Assembly: GCF_024648825.1 (NCBI RefSeq)
Contig: NZ_JANBBE010000003.1
Location: 496,001 to 560,000, forward strand
Length of the DNA: 64,000 nucleotides
Direction of reading: 5' to 3'
Origin: Lentzea californiensis
GTDB lineage: Bacteria > Actinomycetota > Actinomycetes > Mycobacteriales > Pseudonocardiaceae
The notes beneath the pieces were generated by a model, which was not told the DNA's origin, ran no database searches, and was given only the letters and a program-made list of their open reading frames with translations. The translations under genes were made by a program, and so were the position numbers. Shown in pieces: positions 59,658-64,000 of the stretch (position 1 is its first letter; every line of letters starts with the position of its first letter).

Positions 59658-61100
59658 TCACACCTCCACGGCGGTGCGGGCGGGTTCGAAGTCCGCCGTC
59701 CGCAGCCGTGCGGTGCGGCGCAGGTACTCCCGCGTTCCCCCCGGCCAGTTGGTCGTGATCGCCCCGTCGGCGGTGCGGTACCACGACGAGCACGTGCTCC
59801 ACACGCCCTTGGCCAGCCGGGCGGTCATCTCGCGGTCGAAGGCCTCCGCGACGTCGCGCCGCACCTCCAGCACCGCTCCGGTCTCCGCGAGGTGGCGTAC
59901 GGCGGACACCACGTACCGGCACTGCGCCTCGATCATGGTGACCACCGAGTTGCCCCCGAGGTTGGTGTTCGGGCCGTAGACCAGGAAGAGGTTCGGGAAG
60001 CCGGGGACGGTCAGGCCCAGGTGGGCGCGCGGACGACCGGCCCACGCCTCGGCGAGGTCGTGACCGTTCCGCCCGGCGATCCGCAGGGGAAGTCCGAAGC
60101 CGGACACCGTGAACCCGGTGCCCCAGATCAGCACGTCCGCGGGGTGGTCGCGGCCGTCGGCGGTGCGCAAGCCGTGCTCGGTGACCTCGGTGATCGCCTC
60201 GGTGACCACGTCAACGTCCGGCCTGCTCAGGGTGCGGTACCAGTCGTTGCTGAACAGCACCCGCTTGCACCCCGGCTGCGTGGTGGGCCGTAGTGCCGCC
60301 CTCAACGCGGGGTCGCGGACCTGGACCCGGCGGTGCGCGGCGGCGACGGCCGCGACGAGCGCGCGGGAGAGCCGCCCGGCGTTGAGCAGCCCGGTCAGCG
60401 CCTCGCCCGCGAGCCACACCCCGCCGCGCGCGGCACGCAACCTCGACGGGTGCGAGCGGCCGGTCAGCCGGGCGTCGGGCTTCGGCAACACGTGCGGGGC
60501 CGACCGCTGGAACACCGTCAGGTGGCCCGTGACCGGCGCGATCTCCGGCACGAACTGGGCCGCGCTCGCACCCGTACCCACCACGGCCACCTGGCGTCCG
60601 CGCAGGTCGGCGTCGTGCCGCCACGCGGCGCTGTGGAAGACCTCCCCGGTGAACCGGTCGAGGCCGGGCAGCGCCGGGACCGACGGCGTGCTGAGCTGTC
60701 CCACTGCACAGACCAGCACGTCGGCCTCGACGGTGCCGCCGTCCGCCAGCTCGACCCGCCACCGGTCGCGCGTCTCGTCGAACGACGCCGCCACCACCTC
60801 GGCGCCGAACCTGATGCGGTCGCGCACCGGGGCGGCCGTGGTGCGGAGGTAGCGCAGGATGTCCGGCTGGGCCGAGTACCGGCGTGGCCACGAGGTGCTG
60901 GGGGCGAAGGAGTACGAGTAGAGCGAGGACGGGACGTCGCAGGCCGCGCCGGGATAGGTGTTGTCCCGCCAGACGCCGCCGGCCCCACTCGCCCGCTCCA
61001 GCACCGTGAACCGGTCGAACCCGGCTCTGTGCAACGACAACGCGACACCCAGCCCGCCGAACCCGGCACCGATGACGACCACCTCGGGTTGTGCTCTCAC
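59658..61100 (-). CDS. Flavin-containing (Baeyer-Villiger-type) monooxygenase
   Basis: 480 residues from the GTG at 61100-61098. Extending further upstream adds only low-complexity sequence running into the divergent promoter. It has FAD-binding GAGFGG at 11-16, the Baeyer-Villiger fingerprint FTGEVFHSAAW at 150-160 (FxGxxxHxxxW) and a second dinucleotide motif GTGASAAQ. Such enzymes insert oxygen next to a ketone using NADPH and FAD. It is the first gene of an operon with a GMC oxidase, a decarboxylase-like protein and a hydrolase, suggesting stepwise oxidation and hydrolysis of a ketone or sterol-like compound. An AraC regulator is divergent. Confidence 0.88.
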   Translation of the reverse strand: MRAQPEVVVIGAGFGGLGVALSLHRAGFDRFTVLERASGAGGVWRDNTYPGAACDVPSSLYSYSFAPSTSWPRRYSAQPDILRYLRTTAAPVRDRIRFGAEVVAASFDETRDRWRVELADGGTVEADVLVCAVGQLSTPSVPALPGLDRFTGEVFHSAAWRHDADLRGRQVAVVGTGASAAQFVPEIAPVTGHLTVFQRSAPHVLPKPDARLTGRSHPSRLRAARGGVWLAGEALTGLLNAGRLSRALVAAVAAAHRRVQVRDPALRAALRPTTQPGCKRVLFSNDWYRTLSRPDVDVVTEAITEVTEHGLRTADGRDHPADVLIWGTGFTVSGFGLPLRIAGRNGHDLAEAWAGRPRAHLGLTVPGFPNLFLVYGPNTNLGGNSVVTMIEAQCRYVVSAVRHLAETGAVLEVRRDVAEAFDREMTARLAKGVWSTCSSWYRTADGAITTNWPGGTREYLRRTARLRTADFEPARTAVEV

Positions 61101-61112
61101 GTGGTCGACGCT

Positions 61113-61145
61113 AGGAACAACCACCCGTTCGCACCAGGACAACAC
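61113..61145. promoter_or_regulatory. Possible AraC direct repeats in the divergent promoter
   Basis: AGGAACAACC (61113-61122) and AGGACAACAC (61136-61145) are similar 10-mers about two helical turns apart in the 71-bp region between the monooxygenase and AraC genes. AraC proteins commonly bind such direct repeats. Confidence 0.3.
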
Positions 61146-61171
61146 CGGCCGCGCAGTTGACAATCGCGGCC

Positions 61172-62200
61172 ATGAGGTCGTTGGCCGAGCCGGTCGTCCG
61201 GCACTGGGACTTCCCCCGCGGCGTCGCGAGCGTCGCACTCCTGCTGCGCTTCGGCGCCGAGCACGGCCTAACGGTGGGCAGCCTGCTCGACGGCAGCGAG
61301 ATCGACGCCGCGCTGCTCACCGACCCGGTCGCCGAGATCGAGGCCCGTCAGGAGCTCGCGGTCGTGCGCAACCTCGCCGGTCTGCTGCCGCACGCGGGCA
61401 TCGCCGTCGGACGCCGGTATCACGCCACCACGTTCGGCGTGCTGGGCTACGCGTTCCTCAGCGCGGCCACCCTGCAGGACGCGATCACCACCGCCCTGCG
61501 CTACCTCGACCTCAGCTTCGCGTTCACCGCCCCCACCGCCGAGATCGACGGCGACCGGCTCGTGCTGGCGCTCGACGGCGGCGCGCTGCCGGACGGGGTG
61601 GCGTCGTTCCTCGTCGAACGCGACCTCGCCGCGATCCACACCGTCGTGGGGGAGCTGCTGACCGGTGCCGTGCCGGTCCTGGGCGTCGACTTCGCCCACG
61701 CCGAACCTGGGGACGTCCGCGAGCACGAGGAGGTCTTCGGTGTCCGGCCACGCTTCGGAGCGGGCGCCGACCAGTCTATTGTGGACGTTTCGGTGCTGGC
61801 CGAGGCGCTGCGGCTGGCCAGCCCGGAGACCACGGCGTTGTGCGAGGAGCAGTGCCGGACCCTCGCCGCGCGCCGCAGGGAAAGTCCGGGGGTCGCCCAG
61901 GAGGTGCGCCGCCTGCTCGAGTCCTCGGTGAGGTTCGAGGAGAGCATGCCTTCGGTGGCACGGGCGCTGGGCGTCAGTCCGCGCACGTTGCGCCGCCGCC
62001 TGACCACGTCCGGGACGAGCTACCAGGCGCTGCTCGACGAGGTCCGCGCGAAACGGGCCGTCCGGATGCTCACCGACGGCGACCTGTCGGTCGAGGCCGT
62101 CGCCGAACGGCTCGGTTTCGCCGAGGCCGCGAGCTTCATCCACGCGTTCCGCCGCTGGTTCGGCGTGACCCCCAGCAGGTACGGCCGGCTGCGGCGGTGA
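61172..62200 (+). CDS. AraC-family regulator (VirS-like, arabinose-binding-type N-domain)
   Basis: 342 residues from the ATG at 61172; a TTG 15 nt earlier is also possible. The long N-terminal region (about 1-230) matches the arabinose-binding-type domain of VirS/OruR-like AraC proteins. The C-terminal double helix-turn-helix has PSVARALGVSPRTLRRRLTTSGTSYQALLDEVR and VAERLGFAEAASFIHAFRRWFGVTP. It is divergent from a flavin monooxygenase operon, the same arrangement as virS and mymA in Mycobacterium tuberculosis. It probably activates that operon in response to its substrate or to an acid or lipid signal. Confidence 0.88.
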   Translation: MRSLAEPVVRHWDFPRGVASVALLLRFGAEHGLTVGSLLDGSEIDAALLTDPVAEIEARQELAVVRNLAGLLPHAGIAVGRRYHATTFGVLGYAFLSAATLQDAITTALRYLDLSFAFTAPTAEIDGDRLVLALDGGALPDGVASFLVERDLAAIHTVVGELLTGAVPVLGVDFAHAEPGDVREHEEVFGVRPRFGAGADQSIVDVSVLAEALRLASPETTALCEEQCRTLAARRRESPGVAQEVRRLLESSVRFEESMPSVARALGVSPRTLRRRLTTSGTSYQALLDEVRAKRAVRMLTDGDLSVEAVAERLGFAEAASFIHAFRRWFGVTPSRYGRLRR

Positions 62201-62226
62201 CCCGGTCCCGCAAGCCGGGTCACCGC
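62194..62226 (+). terminator. Hairpin terminator after the AraC gene
   Basis: A perfect 12-bp GC-rich stem (62194-62205 with 62215-62226) with a 9-nt loop overlaps the AraC stop codon. It would also stop transcription arriving from the minus-strand genes on the right. Confidence 0.7.
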
Positions 62227-62234
62227 GCGGCCGA

Positions 62235-62303
62235 TCAGCCGTAGCAGGCGCCGAAGGAGATGTTGACCTGCGTCGAGGTGATGATGCTGGGTCCGTTCGC
62301 CAT
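62235..62303 (-). CDS. Possible 22-residue peptide ORF
   Basis: An ATG at 62303-62301 opens a frame reading MANGPSIITSTQ followed by VNISFGACYG and a stop. It lies 36 nt downstream of the membrane-protein gene on the same strand and just before the AraC terminator. It is rich in Ser/Thr and ends with a single Cys near the C-terminus. There is no strong ribosome site and no modifying enzyme nearby, so it may not be translated. An upstream GTG would add seven residues (MPCWSAG). Confidence 0.2.
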   Translation of the reverse strand: MANGPSIITSTQVNISFGACYG

Positions 62304-62338
62304 CCCGGCCGACCAACATGGCACGAGAGCTTGGGCCG

Positions 62339-62854
62339 TCAGCCGGGCAATTCACTTCCAACAGGGCGCGCCGACGCCTCGGTGAACGTCTGCCGGACGA
62401 TGCCGATCCACCAGAGGAACGTCAGCGCGATGATCGTCGGGTTCTTGAGGAACAACAGCACGGCCAGATAGGTCTGCCGGGCCGACGGGGGCAGCAGCGC
62501 GGACACGACGTGTTCGGCCAGCACCTCGAACACCGCGAACGCCACCCCGAGGAAGACGACCTGCCACACCAGGCTGCGCCAGTGCCGGCGCGCGAACTCA
62601 CGCCCGGCGCCCCAGCGGAACGTCCGCCCGGCCACGGCGATCCTCCACACGAGCACCACCAGTGCGATGCGGGCGGCGAGCACGACGACCTCGGAGGCCG
62701 TCGCGACCACGGGGTCGATGTCCTGCGTCCAGTTCACGGTGACCAGCCGCTGGACCGAGGCGACCGAGGACAGCCCCACCACCAGCCCCAGATGACGCGT
62801 GTAGCACCACCAGGTCCACCCCGGCACCTCCAGCGCCAGCCTGAATTCACTCAC
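62339..62854 (-). CDS. Small polytopic membrane protein of unknown function
   Basis: 171 residues from the GTG at 62854-62852, with AGGGGG upstream. About four membrane segments are visible (around 22-40, 52-75, 94-118 and 126-152). I do not recognise the family. It is divergent from a MarR regulator, with operator-like palindromes in the 76-bp gap, so it is probably under that regulator and may be an efflux or membrane-stress protein; that role is only an inference from position. Confidence 0.65.
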   Translation of the reverse strand: MSEFRLALEVPGWTWWCYTRHLGLVVGLSSVASVQRLVTVNWTQDIDPVVATASEVVVLAARIALVVLVWRIAVAGRTFRWGAGREFARRHWRSLVWQVVFLGVAFAVFEVLAEHVVSALLPPSARQTYLAVLLFLKNPTIIALTFLWWIGIVRQTFTEASARPVGSELPG

Positions 62855-62878
62855 GGTTCCCCCTGATACTTCATTCGA

Positions 62879-62905
62879 CTGAACAATTTAGTTCAGCATA
62901 CTGAA
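62879..62905. promoter_or_regulatory. MarR operator region with three half-sites
   Basis: CTGAAC (62879-62884), AATTTA, GTTCAG (62891-62896), CATA, then CTGAA (62901-62905). The middle half-site pairs with both neighbours, giving two overlapping palindromes in an AT-rich gap between the divergent membrane-protein and MarR genes. Confidence 0.6.
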
Positions 62906-62930
62906 ATATCCATTGCGGTAAAGTGGCGGT

Positions 62931-63356
62931 GTGGAAGGTCGAGATGCCGGACGTGAGCTCAGCACCGCCGTGGTCGCGTTCCACGAGGCCGTGGGGGCGA
63001 GCCTCGGGGTGACGGCCGTCGACCAGCGCGCGCTGGCCGTGATCATGGGCGCCGGGTCGGTGTCCGCGGGGGAACTGGCCAGGGAGATCGGCCTGACGCC
63101 CGGCGCGGTCACAGGCGTGGTCGACCGCCTCGTGCGGGCAGGACTGGCCCGCCGCGAGCCGGACCTGGAGGACCGCCGCCGGCTGGTGATCACGGCGGTC
63201 CCCGGCGCGTTCGGAGACACCTTCGCGGGGCTCGCCAAGGCGATGGCGGAGCTGACCGATCGCTACACACCCGCCGAGCAGGCGGTGATCGCCGACTGGG
63301 TGGCGAACACGATCGGCGTGCTGCGCGAGCAGACGCGGATCCTCACCGAGGGGTGA
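62931..63356 (+). CDS. MarR-family transcriptional regulator
   Basis: 141 residues from the GTG at 62931. The winged helix-turn-helix reads GSVSAGELAREIGLTPGAVTGVVDRLVRAGLARREPDLEDRRRLVI, where the DxxDRR wing is diagnostic of MarR proteins. It probably represses itself and the divergent membrane-protein gene through the palindromes upstream. Its end overlaps the convergent unknown gene by 14 nt. Confidence 0.9.
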   Translation: MEGRDAGRELSTAVVAFHEAVGASLGVTAVDQRALAVIMGAGSVSAGELAREIGLTPGAVTGVVDRLVRAGLARREPDLEDRRRLVITAVPGAFGDTFAGLAKAMAELTDRYTPAEQAVIADWVANTIGVLREQTRILTEG

Positions 63357-64000
63357 GCGTCACGTCCCAGTCGCCCGTGACGCGCTCGGGGATGACGGTG
63401 ATCTTGACGGCCTGCCCCTTCGCGAGATCGAGCCCGTCGATCTTCTCCCAGTCGGAGGGCTGCACCCATGTGGTGAACACGCTGTAGGACCAGTGCGAGA
63501 AGTCCAGGACGACGACGTCGTCGACGAGCACCCGGATCCTTCCGGGTGTGTTCGACCGCAGCTCCATCATGTTGATGCCCGGCCATTCGATCGTGAACTC
63601 CCTCTGCGCAGCCGGAGCCGCCTGGTCGGGCCGCAGCACGATCGCCGGCTCCGGCTGGATGGCGGGGAACGTCTCCAGCGTCTGCGGGCGCGGGGGGAAC
63701 GAGTACTCGCTCACCGGTACCTCCTCACCGATGGCGACGGCGAACGTGCCCTTGGCCGTCGTGCGCTGGGGTTCCACGGTCAGCGTGATGACGGACGGCT
63801 GCCCCACCACGATGCCGAAAGCACCCCAGTCCCTCACCCTGCGCGAGCCGCCACACCCGTTGCGTTCGGTGTAAGGGTGGCCGTTGACGACCAGGGTGAT
63901 GAGGAGCAGGCCGCCGTCCCGTCCGGTCTCGCAGTGGGTGAACAGCACGAGGTCCAGCGACTTCGGCACGAAACGCAGGGTGGTGCTGGTCGAGGGGAGG
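63343..64000 (-). CDS. Unknown protein, partial (N-terminus off the window)
   Basis: The frame stops at 63345-63343 and stays open to the right edge, giving at least 218 residues. A GTG at 63969 is possible as a start, but upstream codons (reading LPSTSTTLRF) are in frame and similar in style, so the gene probably begins beyond the window. It contains ITLVVNGHPYTERNGCGG, a central proline-rich PPRPQTLETFPAIQPEP and a C-terminal KITVIPERVTGDWDVTLTPR. Predicted mostly beta. I do not recognise the family. Confidence 0.6.
   Translation of the reverse strand, partial: LPSTSTTLRFVPKSLDLVLFTHCETGRDGGLLLITLVVNGHPYTERNGCGGSRRVRDWGAFGIVVGQPSVITLTVEPQRTTAKGTFAVAIGEEVPVSEYSFPPRPQTLETFPAIQPEPAIVLRPDQAAPAAQREFTIEWPGINMMELRSNTPGRIRVLVDDVVVLDFSHWSYSVFTTWVQPSDWEKIDGLDLAKGQAVKITVIPERVTGDWDVTLTPR

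Noticed and set aside
57901..60293. Long frames opposite the GMC oxidase and monooxygenase genes
   Set aside because: Shadow frames of well-supported flavoenzyme genes; no domain motifs.

Overview
The window is high-GC DNA with dense genes, frequent GTG and TTG starts and short or overlapping gene junctions, typical of a filamentous actinomycete. A Pseudonocardiales or Streptomyces-like host is an inference; no rRNA or marker gene is present to settle it. No tRNA, CRISPR array or complete mobile element was seen.

Region 1 (1-1103, minus) is the N-terminal part of a polytopic GT39/ArnT-like glycosyltransferase that runs off the left edge. Region 2 (1104-1950) is a lower-GC non-coding stretch upstream of the main cluster.

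Region 3 (1951-51904, plus) is a nonribosomal peptide cluster that ends at a strong hairpin. It comprises a 10,291-residue synthetase with seven C-A-T-E modules, a 3,934-residue synthetase with three modules (C-A-T-E, C-A-T, C-A-T-E), a VioC-family oxygenase, two ABC exporter subunits, a VioD-like capreomycidine synthase, a second VioC-like oxygenase and an MbtH protein. All seven A domains of the first protein carry the same pocket signature, read here as D-V-G-E-V-S-V-I-D-K, which resembles Orn/Dab codes. The predicted product is therefore a run of seven identical basic D-residues followed by D-Leu-like, L-Leu-like and an unassigned D-residue: a strongly cationic amphipathic decapeptide, possibly N-acylated because the first C domain is an EntF-type starter domain. 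The VioC/VioD pair can make capreomycidine from arginine, so the basic residue could be capreomycidine or hydroxyarginine rather than Orn/Dab. Two features are unusual. The seven C domains that handle the basic residues have lost both histidines of HHxxxDG, and there is no thioesterase, the assembly line ending in an epimerase domain.

Region 4 (51905-54830) holds a terminator, a 24-bp perfect inverted repeat and a potassium-uptake operon (KtrB/TrkH, KtrA/TrkA, DUF1232 protein). Region 5 (54838-56488) is a divergent SDR/LysR pair with a LysR-type operator between them. Region 6 (56492-62200) is a minus-strand operon of a Baeyer-Villiger-type monooxygenase, a GMC/cholesterol-oxidase-like flavoenzyme, an acetoacetate-decarboxylase-like protein and a secreted alpha/beta hydrolase, with a divergent AraC regulator. 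Its layout recalls mycobacterial virS-mymA. Region 7 (62201-64000) holds a terminator, a tiny possible peptide ORF, a membrane protein divergent from a MarR regulator with operator-like palindromes between them, and an unknown protein cut by the right edge.
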